A stretch of 64,000 bases of DNA from Hyparrhenia diplandra. Taxonomy: Eukaryota; Streptophyta; Magnoliopsida; Poales; Poaceae. Below, one piece after another: positions 45,737-55,949 of this stretch. The stretch lies in contig JADLZK010009310.1 of NCBI GenBank assembly GCA_015847255.1, positions 1-64,000 of the forward strand, written 5' to 3'. The notes below the pieces were generated by a model that was given only the letters and a program-made list of their open reading frames with translations, made no database searches and was not told where the DNA came from. Each line of letters begins with the position of its first letter. Position 1 is the stretch's first letter. The translations under genes were made by a program, and so were the position numbers.

Positions 45737-45741
45737 GACTC

Positions 45742-47403
45742 GGTCTTCTTTGTATCTTGTAATGGGGAGTTCTTGTTGGGCTCCCCGTGCATCTGAGTCT
45801 TCTTTGTATCTTGTAGGGAGTTGTTTCCCATGTAACTTGTAATCTTCAAGATGTTGAATAAAGTTGTTTGTCCCTTATCCATCTTGCAATTGTTACTTCT
45901 TGTATGATTCGATCTCGCCTTCTTCGTGCAGATTTGTTGCGATTTGTTCTCGCTTGCTCTTGAAGTGGTCATCCGGGTTGTTTTCCTTAGATGACTTATT
46001 GCGATTGCGCCTTTAGAGTTCTTCCTTAGGCTTCCGGCTCTTATCTCCTTCTTGTAGACTCGTGCCGAGTTGTTTGGAGTCATGCTCTATGACATCAGTG
46101 TTGTTCCGTCTGATGATTCAGCTCGCCTTTCTGTAGACTTGGCTGTAGATAGTGTTGAAGTCTTGCTTCGAGTCGTCAGGGTTGTTTTCCTGACTTGTCA
46201 GCTTGTCTTCTTGTAGACCCGCTGGAGGTAGCATAGGATCTTGTCCTTGTGCGCCTTTGGGTTGTTTCTTCCTTGGCGCGTCGGCTAGCTTTGTTCATAG
46301 GTCTTGCCGTAGTAGATTGGAGTCTTGCTTCAGTGCTTCAGAGTTCTTTCTTCTGAAGGAATCAGCTTGCCTTTTTTTTTTGTAGACTTGGCTGAATGTA
46401 ATTCTGAAGTTCTCCTCCTGAATTCCAGGGTTGTTTTTCTTGAAGTATCAGCCCGCCTTTTCTGTGGACTTGGTTGAGGATAGTTGTAGAGGTCTGCTCC
46501 GTTTTGTCAGTGTCCATATCCTCTGACAAATGACTTTTGTCTTCTTCTTTAGACTTGTCATGATGATTGAGACTTGCTCTTGAATTCCGAGTTGCTCTTT
46601 TCGGAGTATCGGCTTGTCTTTTCGTAGATTAGCCGAGAGGTGATGGAGTCTTGCTCCCGGTCTTCGTGGTTGTTTCTTCGAAGATCCGGCTTGTCTTTTC
46701 TCAGACGGCGGGTGTTGGTGGAGTCTTGCTCCCCGGTCTTGAGGGTTGTTTCTTCGAAGATTCAGCTCGTCCCTTCTCGTGGACTTACTATCGATGGTGG
46801 TTCGGTGTCCCCATGTTGCCGTGGTTGTTTTCCTCCGGCATGTGACTTGTGTCTTCTTCCGAGACTTGTCATGATTGTTCGGAGGGTTTCTCCAGGCCGT
46901 TTCGGTTTCTCCTTTTAGGCCCTCTAACGTTGTCTTTTCTTAGACATGCTAGTGTAATTTGGTGGAGTCGTGCTCCAGAAAGAGTTGTTCTAAGTCAGGG
47001 TTGCCGCTTCTGGGCTAGGGCTCTCCCATGCTATCAAGTGGACTATTCACATGACGTCCCTTGTAAGGTTCTTAGTCCGGGCCCATTTAAGTGCACTGCG
47101 GACTGAAGGTCAAGATGGTTGGGTTCCTATTTCATAACACTACAATCCACCTTGCCTGGTTTGGGCTACTCTGCTTTCTGAGAGACTTGTGTGAGACGAT
47201 GGGTTTCTATTTCACAACACCACACCGTTCACGCCCGATTCGAAAGGCCGTCCGCCGTCATTGGACATAGTGGCACTTTCTGGACCCTCGATGGCCTCTG
47301 CGACCTAGACGGGCCGATCCCAACGTCCTCTTTTCTCAAGAGTCGAAGTTCACGATCTTCCGCTAGGATTTATGGTCTGGACGCTATTCCAGAGCTAGGA
47401 TGT
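45742..47403 (+). repeat. Element H, second segment with an approximately 80-bp minisatellite
   Basis: From about 45960 to 47000 a degenerate unit of roughly 80 bp recurs about 12-13 times. Each unit carries a version of CTTNTTGTAGACTTG, GGAGTCTTGCTCC and GGGTTGTTTNCTT (for example starts near 46051, 46130, 46208, 46380, 46460, 46545, 46620, 46697, 46775, 46855 and 46935). The array continues H after the E2 insertion. The rest (47000-47403) is ordinary DNA without coding sequence and ends at the E4 LTR start. Confidence 0.7.
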
Positions 47404-47890
47404 TGTTGGTATTTGATAAGTGTTGACGGTCACTAACGACATATTTTTCCCGTCAACATACTACCATAAAGGGAGTGAAACTATACCTTTTTATACTCAT
47501 ATACATTTATTACTAACATATTTCCACTTATAGTGTCCGAAATGTATTTTGTAGTATTTATAATAAATACAGGTGGAAATACGACCAAAAGGCGCGACGA
47601 CCGAAAGCGTATTTGAGAAGATCACAAGCCCAGGGTGGAAATGGACCGAAACGCCAAAGATGGGCCGAGCCAACATCACCCACAGACTTTTCAGGCCCAT
47701 CCACGACACCACAACAAGACCAGGCCGGGCCGAGCCCAAAGGGGTGCGGGCGCACCCCAAGGTGCGGCCGCACCCTCCTGGGGGCGGTTCGAGCCCAGGC
47801 TGCGCAGGTCGGCATATTAAGTGACCTGGAGGGCGGTGCGGTGGTGGAGTGGCCGGTTCACTGTACCTAGACGTGTCCTTGAGGTCGGTT

Positions 47891-49336
47891 AGGGGTGTCG
47901 TCGGTTTACCGGCGATAGTCTAGCAGGGGTATACCCGGCTAGTAGATTGAGCGGTTAGGGATGCGCGAGACGGCTAACGAGACGTTAAGCAGAACGAGCG
48001 AAGGACAAAACACACGGGTTTTACCCAGGTTCGGTCGCCTTGATGGCGTAAAACCTACGTCCTGCTTAGTTGTATTGATTGATTGAGAATCAGATGGTCC
48101 CTCGGGGGGGATCCCTGCCCTCCTTATATAGTCCGGGGAGCAGGGTTACAGGTCGGATCCGGTCCGACAAGATCTATCCTGATCGGTTACAATAGGAAAG
48201 TATGTAGTGATTACGATAGAGCTATACTAGGAAACTATCTTGGCGACCAAGTTTAGGCCGTGATCTCCGATAATTGCGGTCTTCTAGCGCCAAAGGCTTC
48301 AGTCCGCCGTCCTGGGCCGGCCCGAGAGGCCTAACCCGAAGTGACCCGTGAGGGGATAGGGGTTTATCCCCCCACAGCTAGTCCCCGAGCACGCTGTATG
48401 CTGCAGGTGAGAGAGTCTTGACGCTTCAATCATCGGGAGGTGTTGTCGACCGGTCTTGATTTGGTGTCGACCAGGCTAGTTATCGACTAGCCTGGGACAG
48501 CTCTCGACCAGCCGCCCATGCTTCCTGCATCTTCTTTCCTTTGCTTCCGACCAGTCTAGTCTTGACGAGTCCGCCTGCTGGATGCTGGGTGCTCCAATGA
48601 AAAAAATCTTTTTCTTTCTGGCGAAGTGTGCCCACGTATAGTGGAAAAGCACTGTAAAAATGTAAATACCAAAAAACTGAGCACGATTGGTGAAGTGTGC
48701 CCACTTAGTCCCCGAGCCTAGGAGTAGGTGAGTAATCACGTACTGCTAGGGTCATAAGAAATTATTGGAAATAGTCCCCGAGTAATCGGAAACCTAACTG
48801 GCGCAACGACCAAAGCCCATGCTTGGGAGTCCCCTACCTGGCGCGCCAACTGTCGTCGGTTTACCGGCGATAGTCTAGCAGGGGTATACCCGGCTAGTAG
48901 ATTGAGCGGTTAGGGATGCACGAGACGGCTAACGAGACGTTAAGCAGAACGAGCGAAGGACAAAACACACGGGTTTTACCCAGGTTCGGCCGCCTTGATG
49001 GCGTAAAACCTACGTCCTGCTTAGTTGTATTGATTGATTGAGAATCAAATCGTCCCTCGGGGGGGATCCCTGCCCTCCTTATATAGTCCGGGGAGCAGGG
49101 TTATAGGTCGGATCTGGTCCGACAAGATCTATCCTGATCGGTTACAATAGGAAAGTATGTAGTGATTACGATAGAGCTATACTAGGAAACTATCTTGGCG
49201 ACCAAGTTTAGGCCGTGATCTCCGATAATTGCGGTCTTCTAGCGCCAAAGGCTTCAGTCCGCCATCCTGGGCCGGCCCGAGAGGCCTAACCCAAAGTGAC
49301 CCGTGAGGGGATAGGGGTTTATCCCCCCACAAGGGG
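47891..49336 (-). mobile_element. E5: small LTR element (1.44 kb) with near-identical 481-bp LTRs
   Basis: The LTRs are 47896-48376 and 48851-49331, both 481 bp, with about eight differences. AGGGG flanks the whole (47891-47895 and 49332-49336), and the sister E3 LTR is uninterrupted here (GGTTAGGGGTATTAGG, about 53789). On the minus strand the LTR starts TGTGGGGGGATAAACCCC and ends ACCGACGACA. The 474-bp interior has no open frame of note. A primer site (TGGCGCGCCAGGTAGGGG, minus strand, 48848-48831) abuts one LTR, as in gypsy elements of grasses. The element is too short to code for anything and must have been mobilised in trans, or is an extreme deletion. Confidence 0.9.
48831..48848 (-). 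other. E5 primer binding site
   Basis: TGGCGCGCCAGGTAGGGG on the minus strand starts three bases after the LTR end at 48851. I know this motif from rice-type gypsy elements. The cognate tRNA should be confirmed. Confidence 0.65.
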
Positions 49337-50233
49337 GTATTAGGGTCATTTGACCACCTCTCTCATGTGTATAAGTAGCTCTCCTCTCTCCCTCATTCCA
49401 CACACCTAAATTGGAGTCACACACCAATTCCACACAACACAAGGAGGAGCCACAATGTAGAAGAGAGGAAGAAGCTCCCACTCCACTCCTATCTTCTTCT
49501 TCTTCCTCTTAGTTCAAATGGAGAGTGAGAGAGGGAAGGCTAGAAGAGGGCTTGGCCTCTTCTCCATGGAGTCCCGGTGTACCCCCGGTACATTGCGGAT
49601 CTCGGGTGGTCGGAGTGCCGGACTTGTCGGCACCCGCCACGCTTGTACCTCTACAACCTTCTAATCATTTGGGTAAGAATGGTTGTGTCCCTCTTTCGGC
49701 TTATTACTCTTAAAGCATATTATCTAGCTGTTATTGACTTGCGGGATTGATAGTCGTTCCTTCGGGGCGGTACTCTAGAAGAAGGACCCCGGGGACGGGT
49801 AAGCCTTGTCGACACGCTAGAGTAATAACCACTAGTGTAGACGTGGTGTCTAGGCTAAGGGTTTTCTATCTTTTGTGGCGCATCCCACGGTTGAGGGGGT
49901 AGGCGGCTGGGTTGTGACAGCCTTGTCCGTCCCTTGTAATCCCCCCACGTTCGGGTGTGGCGCAGTGCAATTGCCGGACACTGTCCTTTGGGCGTGGGCC
50001 GGTGCCCAAAGTGAGGACATAACAACCAAGTGATCCCTGCTAGAGAGTTTGAGCCCATAAAGATACCTCACCACCCATAGTTATCGTAGGGTGACTCTGT
50101 TCATAGAGTAATCACACAACCGTTCCTCGTGGAAATACGATACCCTGAATACTTCCGGGTGAAATGCTATAACGACAATTCCGTGCGCTTATGGATTCTT
50201 CTGCATACGTTAAGAAACGTCAACAAGCATTTC

Positions 50234-50251
50234 TGGCGCCGTTGCCGGGGA
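50234..50251 (+). other. E3 primer binding site (tRNA-Asp)
   Basis: TGGCGCCGTTGCCGGGGA is the exact complement of the tRNA-Asp(GUC) 3' end including CCA, eight bases after the LTR end. Confidence 0.88.
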
Positions 50252-50499
50252 ACGGCAGTCATAATTTCTCCGAGCCTAGAGCACCCGTGTGTTGTATCCA
50301 AAAAAAGTTATTTATTTTTTTTCTTTTTCAAAATGTTGCCTACTCCATTTCAAAAACCTTCGCTTCAATGGGGAGATCACAAGAGCCACAATTTTTTTTT
50401 AAAACCAAAATTTTTATCTGGCTATGAACTCACCCAAATTTAAAAAAAAAAAAGTTTTGGTTCGAGCACTCCATCTCTGGTGACCATTTTGAAAATCTA

Positions 50500-51760
50500 T
50501 GTTGCCACCTACGAGATTTTGAGGAATTATGATCATGCCTCAGCATTCCTGGCATGATCCAAGAAATTCACATGTGGAATTTGTTTCTGCTCTCCCTCAC
50601 AGGGAAAGCAAAACAATAGTACACTATTATCGTAGGAAGTTTAAATGGGGACTGAGAAGAACTCAAAGACAATTTTTGTCTAGCATTCTTCCCCATCAAT
50701 GCCTACCAAGGACAATTCTCGATCTCAAGTAGGATGAGAAGGAGTACATAGGTGCAGCCTAGGCCAGGTTTATAATGTTTATACATGTTGGCCTAGACTT
50801 GTCATTACCCGATAGTGTGCTTTTGCATATCTTTTGTTCGGGTCTTGACATAGGACGCTGCCCTATGCCTTGACATGATGATTTGGAGGGTCGCTTTACA
50901 CGAAAACCTACAACGGAGCATAGGAGAATACTTAGTTATATCCTAGAGAAGCATGCTTCCTCCGTTATAGAACTTATCCCCCTCCACAACAAGGGCATGT
51001 CAAGCTTTGAGGAGCCCTCATCAGTCGAACCCTTACCCTTACCATCAATGGAACCAACTGTTGAGCCCTCTCCCGAACCACGAACACCGAAGGAAGGAAT
51101 GCTTCATCCTTCCGAGTTCACGATTGAATTCAAGGATGACGCATTGAACCTCGTGAACCGAGGTGCGCTTAGACTTCCATATCTATCTCATCGTTGACTT
51201 CAATCTTCTCACAGGTTACCCTCTAGAAAAACCCCTTTTCACGAAAAACCCTATAGAGGGGAGTCATGATGAGAAGTTGGGAAAGATTGCTTCCGCCTCT
51301 CACACCTAGACATCCTAAAGGCGAAGCAACTTCCCAACCAAAACCCGTTCGAGGAGAGGCGATGTCTATAACTCTACTCGTTCCACCCAAGTTGTTTCCA
51401 CATCTTAGTGAAACGAATCACCCTGTCGCCCTCACACGAACACAAGTCATGTCCCTCTCGCCAATAAAACATTGTTCTTGATAATGGTCAAGATTCAATG
51501 TTCGTCCTTCATGACACATCTTTTGAGGAGAAAAACCTCATATGCCATGGACATGCATGAAGAGACAACTCTTGAGACAAAGAAGAAATATGTTGTTGAG
51601 CATAACAAGTTGTCACTTGAGACTCCTTACATGCTCACCTTTGGGTCCTCTTGAGTTTGTCTTGCTTCTAAATGAGTGCTTCCATGAGGATCACAACCAT
51701 CTCTTGGTTCTCTTTGCAAAACCTTTTAAGAGAATGGTTGCAAATCTTGTAGTAGCATGA
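50500..51760 (+). pseudogene. E3 gag-like relic
   Basis: The relic has the same order as in E1: HVEFVSALPHRESKTIVHYY (from about 50566), LPHQCLPRT, DLSLPD..LL..LFG, RKPTTEHRRIL, ELIPLHNKGMSSFEEPSSVE, and finally KPFKRMVANLVVA ending at 51760. Frameshifts and stops separate the pieces. Between 51260 and 51640 short frames recall the region after gag in E1 (VLDNGQDS.FVLHDTSFEEK). No protease active site is visible. Confidence 0.65.
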
Positions 51761-53330
51761 TGACGCTAACCTTGCAGCTTGAGCGTAATGCTAAATTCTT
51801 AGTGGTGAATTGGGGGAATTCCACCACCATCACCGCAGTAGGATGTTTTCCCACGGTCAAGCTTACGACCATAAAGAAAGCTTTGCCGGGGAGATACCCT
51901 GGACTATCAAGAAAAAAAAAATTGTTCACCTCTCAAAGTCTTCACCTCCATTGGATGAATCTTGTTTTCAATTCATGCTTCCATTTCTATGCTAGTATGT
52001 CACGGTTTGGAAGTCATGATCATTTAGCCGATGATCCTACTTCCATAGACTTTTTGAATTGAGCATGGTGCTTAGGTCAAAAAGTCTACCTTAATCAGAT
52101 TAGACATGGAGTCGAGTTTGATTATTGAAACAAAAGCGCTAGTGTAGAATTTGTCGACCATATGGACTAACCCCCGCAGAATTTATCAACATCATGAGGG
52201 TAAGTCCTAGAGATGACAATGGAGATCGAACTTGCTTGGTGAGCCAAAAATAATAATAAAATATAAATAAATAAACCTTTCAAAGCCCCAAGTTCTTTGT
52301 CCCGTTCTTGTGATGACATCAAAAGACAAGCTTGGGGAGCCTCCAACCACGCGACCAATCACAACTCGGATCATTGCGCGCACAAGCTAGCACAACCATG
52401 AAAGGTAAGTAAAAAGCTAGCTTGGGGAGGACTCCAAGAAAGGTAATGTGAATCTCACATTTTGATTATACTCTCTATCTTATAAAATGATGAGATTTGC
52501 TCAATGAATTTTCATGCCTATACATATGAGCTATGGAAATGTTTAGTTTTAAACCCTTGTTGAAATGATGAATAGTTGCTCTGTCTTATGTTTGCACGTG
52601 CCTATTTTATAATTCGAATTTCTCTAAAGTTTGGGTTTAGTGGCTAAGTCTTAAAACTCATCTTGAAAAACCTGATTCATGTGGGTTGCATAAGCTCTAT
52701 TCAGTCTAAGTTGTTGCCAAATATGATATGGTACAAATAGATTTGCTATGATTTCGTTCAAGAGAGAAACTTGACATCCGGGAATCTAATTTGAAGAAAA
52801 GAGAAAAGATATGGGCTATGCTAAAAAAAAAGAAAGAAAGAAAGAAAAAGAGATGAAAAATGGACACGTGTCCGAGGGCGAGTAGAGCCCACATCTCCAA
52901 AAAAAAAAAGAGAGAGAAAGAAAAAAAAAAGAGAGGAAATAAAAGACAAAAAGTCTAGGGCGAGTAGAGCCCACCTCTCCAAAAAAATATATATATATAG
53001 TAATAAAGCCCATACTTTCTCGAAAAACAAATTTAATCTAATAAATAACCCCGGATGAAAAAGTTGATCAAAAGAATGAATGAATAGTATTTTTATTATA
53101 ACCGTTCTATCCGCAACCGCCCAAGACTCGAGAGCGACTAACAAGCCCCGCTACGATGAAAGGTAATAAAGGGTGAGTAAACGATGTGCCATTTTATTCA
53201 AACTATAGTAGAAAATCTTGTTATAAACCTGGCACTTGTGAAATGTAATCGGCATAGTAGCAACTCCTGATCAACAACCAAGTACTTATCTTTTGCTCGA
53301 GGACGGCGCAAAGGGTAAGCTTGGGGAGTT
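51761..53330 (+). other. E3 3' noncoding region
   Basis: The region contains several AGCTTGGGGAG motifs (52329, 52421, 53319), the E2-like passage 52490-52760, and the hairpin modules at 52861-52980. The last AGCTTGGGGAGTTT is the polypurine tract before the 3' LTR at 53331. No protein is encoded. Confidence 0.65.
52861..52980 (+). other. E3 copies of the two-hairpin module (two units)
   Basis: Unit 1: GGACACGTGTCC then GGGCGAGTAGAGCCC, CACATCTCC and an A-rich/GA-rich tract. Unit 2: AGACAAAAAGTCT then GGGCGAGTAGAGCCC, CACCTCTCC and an A-rich tract. The layout is identical to E2. Confidence 0.55.
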
Positions 53331-54651
53331 TGTTGACGGTCACTAACGACATATTTTCCCGTCTTACTTACTACCATAAAGGGAGTGAAACTATACCTTT
53401 TATACTCATATACATTTATTACTAACATATTTCCACTTGTAGTGTCCGAAATGTATTTTGTAGTATTTATAATAAATACAGTGGAAATACGACCAAAAGG
53501 CGCGACCACGGCGTATTTGTAAGATCACAAGCCCAGGGTGGAAATGGACCGAAACGCCAAAGATGGGCCGAGCCAACATCACCCACAGACTTTTCAGGCC
53601 CATCCACGACACCACAACAAGACCCAGGCCGGGCCGAGCCCAAAGGGGTGCGGGCACACCCCAAGGTGCGGCCGCACCCCCTGGGGCGGTTCGAGCCCAG
53701 CTCTTGCGCAGTCGGCATATTAAGTGACCTGGAGGGCGGTGCGGTGGTGGAGTGGCCGGTTCCACTGTACCTAGACGTGTCCTTGAGGTCGGTTAGGGGT
53801 ATTAGGTCATTTGACCACCTCTCTCATGTGTATAAGTAGCTCTCCTCTCTCCCTCATTCCACACACCTCAATTGGAGTCACACACCAATTCCACACAACA
53901 CAAGGAGGAGCCACAATGTAGAAGAGAGGAAGAAGCTCCCACTCCACTCCTATCTTCTTCTTCTTCCTCTTAGTTCAAATGGAGAGTGAGAGAGGGAAGG
54001 CTAGAAGAGGGCTTGGCCTCTTCTCCATGGAGTCAGTGTACCCCCGTACACATTGCGGATCTCGGGTGGTCGGAGTGCCTTAGGACTTGTCGGCACCCGC
54101 CACGCTTTTTGTACCTCTACAACCTTCTAATCATTTGGGTAAGAATGGTTGTGTCCCTCTTTCGGCTTATTACTATTAAAGCATATTATCTAGCTGTTAT
54201 AGACTTGTGGGATTGATAGTCGTTCCTTCGGGCGGTACTCTAGAAGAAGGACCAGGGATGGGTAAGCCTTGTCGACACGCTAGAGTAATAACCACTAGTG
54301 TAGACGTGGTGTCTAGGCTAAGGGTTTTCTATCTTTTGTGGCGCATCCATGGTTGAGGGGTAGGCGGCTGGGTTGTGACAGCCTTGTACCTCCCTTGTAA
54401 TCCCCCCGTTCGGGTGTGGCGTAGTGCAATTGCCGGACCCTTGTGAGGACATAACCCCCAAGTGATCCCTGCTAGAGAGTTTGAGCCCATAAAGATACCT
54501 CACCAACCATAGTTATCCTAGGGTGACTACGTTCATAGAGTAATCACACAACCGTTCCTCGTGGAAATACGATACCGAATACTTCGGGTGAAATGCTATA
54601 ACGACAATTCCGTGCGCTTGATTCTTCTGCTTACGTTAAGAAACGTCAACA
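53331..54651 (+). repeat. E3 3' LTR (1321 bp)
   Basis: This is the complete sister of the 5' LTR. It is slightly shorter because of many 1-10 bp gaps in C/G-rich places, for example ATACCGAATACTTCGGGTG where the 5' LTR has ATACCCTGAATACTTCCGGG. Confidence 0.88.
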
Positions 54652-54656
54652 ATAAG

Positions 54657-55949
54657 CCTACGGAAATATTTATAATTTGTATAATCCCAAGCGCCGCGGA
54701 TACCGGTGAGCACTTCACCCGGAGAGGGTTTAAATATCGAATCCACAGGAAAGCGGGTGAGGAGACTACGATCTAATCTTAACCCTGGAGTAATACAAGA
54801 CTTAAGAAGGTTGAGGGTATAGAGAGGATTACTAAGATAGCTAAATCTTAATTTGGTAAGTGATGTTGATAGTATTCTTATGGGGATGTACTCAAAGGAA
54901 AGTAAGGCCGAAACTCACTATTCCCCCAGTAACTTGTTCCTACTTAGTCCTATCCAACGGGATGTGGAATCCAAAGGAATCAATGGTACTGTCACTACCA
55001 CGAACTACCACGCTCCGGAAGGTAGGGTGTATCTACGAGATACCCGAGCCTAAGCACCACGCTTACACTATGAATATTACCTTAACCTAATGCCTTAGAT
55101 TAAAGTACTCAAAAGAGAGACTCATAGACCAATAAGAATAAATATAAACAATATAACTTACTAAAAGAAGAAGTAGATTACCAGAGTAACTCTAAATGTA
55201 GATTAACTTCCACCGAGGTACAAGTATGGAGATAGCACCGACAGGCCGGCACTTCCTCCGATTCCTTCCCTCTCTCTATCTCTCTTGTTCTAAAGATTAG
55301 AACTAATGAGTTCTAATTCTCTTATACTAACTCTTCTAATTGTAGTTCTAATATGCTTCTAATTACATTCTAATTCACTAATCCCTTAGAGAGAGATGAT
55401 CCTTACATGGGACCCCTCTACAACTGAGAGATAATGAGATAAAATGAATTGATAATGAATTAGGGTTTCACCCTGGGTCAGGGGGTCTTCTTATATAGGC
55501 CTTGGCGATGAACGATAGCCCTTGGATCAAACCGACCTTGGCAACGGTGTAGATACAACCTCAAAGTTGGTTACAAACCGACATAAAAAGATGAACCTGA
55601 TTGGGCATAATTGCCTGGTGGCCGGCACAAAATTGCCTGGCGGCCGCCAGGTAACTGCCTCCTCTCAACCTCTCGTCTTTTCTGGTGTCCTCTGGTATCT
55701 TCTAGAATGTTTTAGTTCACTTTTCGGGTTGAGTTACTTCACGGTCAAGTCTTGTCATTGTATGAGATGTATATTCCGGAACTTTCTCCATTCTTCTCTG
55801 CATTTATCTATTAAGTCCCTGAAAAGATATAAATCACCAAAGCTCGTGGAATTATGTTAGTTAAACCCCTAGACTTATAATGATATTCATTTTAAGCCCT
55901 TATTTCATGCTAGTTGACTAGTAATTTTATGCTATAACAGGTGTCAACA
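54657..55949 (-). repeat. E4 3' LTR (LTR 4a), main part
   Basis: With 47404-47420 it forms one LTR that matches 62323-63632 closely. On the minus strand its TATA-like ATATAAG is at about 55497. Two open frames (54853-55053 and 55522-55860, + strand) recur in LTR 4b only because the LTRs are sisters; they run opposite to the element. Confidence 0.85.

Larger units (their letters stand above)
32696..45741 (+). mobile_element. E2: Athila-type LTR retrotransposon with gag, protease and ATHILA ORF-1 remnants
   Basis: The element runs 32701-45736 between GACTC duplications (32696-32700 and 45737-45741). The 5' LTR (32701-38666) contains a 4.3-kb solo LTR; net length is about 1.64 kb against 1.69 kb for the 3' LTR (44050-45736). 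A tRNA-Asp-type primer site is at 38674, and the polypurine tract AAGCTTGGGGGAG ends at about 44047. Coding remnants in order: gag 38813-40056, aspartic protease about 40110-40730, ATHILA ORF-1 41477-43054. Reverse transcriptase, RNase H and integrase are missing between about 40790 and 41040. It lies inside element H. Confidence 0.88.
47421..50225 (+). repeat. E3 5' LTR, interrupted by E5
   Basis: It starts TGTTGACGGTCACTAACGAC and ends AAACGTCAACA. The TATA box TATAAGTAG is at 49370-49378, just after the E5 insertion, so E5 lies about 35 bp upstream of the core promoter. The remaining sequence aligns with 53331-54651. Confidence 0.88.
47416..54656 (+). mobile_element. E3: Athila-like LTR retrotransposon nested in E4's LTR
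   Basis: The element runs 47421-54651 between ATAAG duplications (47416-47420 and 54652-54656). The intact site, TTTGATAAGCCTACG, is present in LTR 4b at about 62330. The 5' LTR is 47421-50225 (contains E5; about 1.36 kb without it) and the 3' LTR 53331-54651. The primer site is at 50234 and AGCTTGGGGAGTTT precedes the 3' LTR. The interior has only the gag relic shared with E1 plus noncoding DNA shared with E2. It cannot move without helper proteins. Confidence 0.92.

Noticed and set aside
45960..47000. Regular repeat array that could suggest a CRISPR array
   Set aside because: Units are about 80 bp, diverged over their whole length, without short identical repeats and unique spacers. The setting is a plant retroelement.
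54853..55860. Two open frames repeated at 62536-63543, apparently conserved proteins
   Set aside because: Both copies are inside sister LTRs of E4, so identity reflects the LTR pair. They run opposite to the element.
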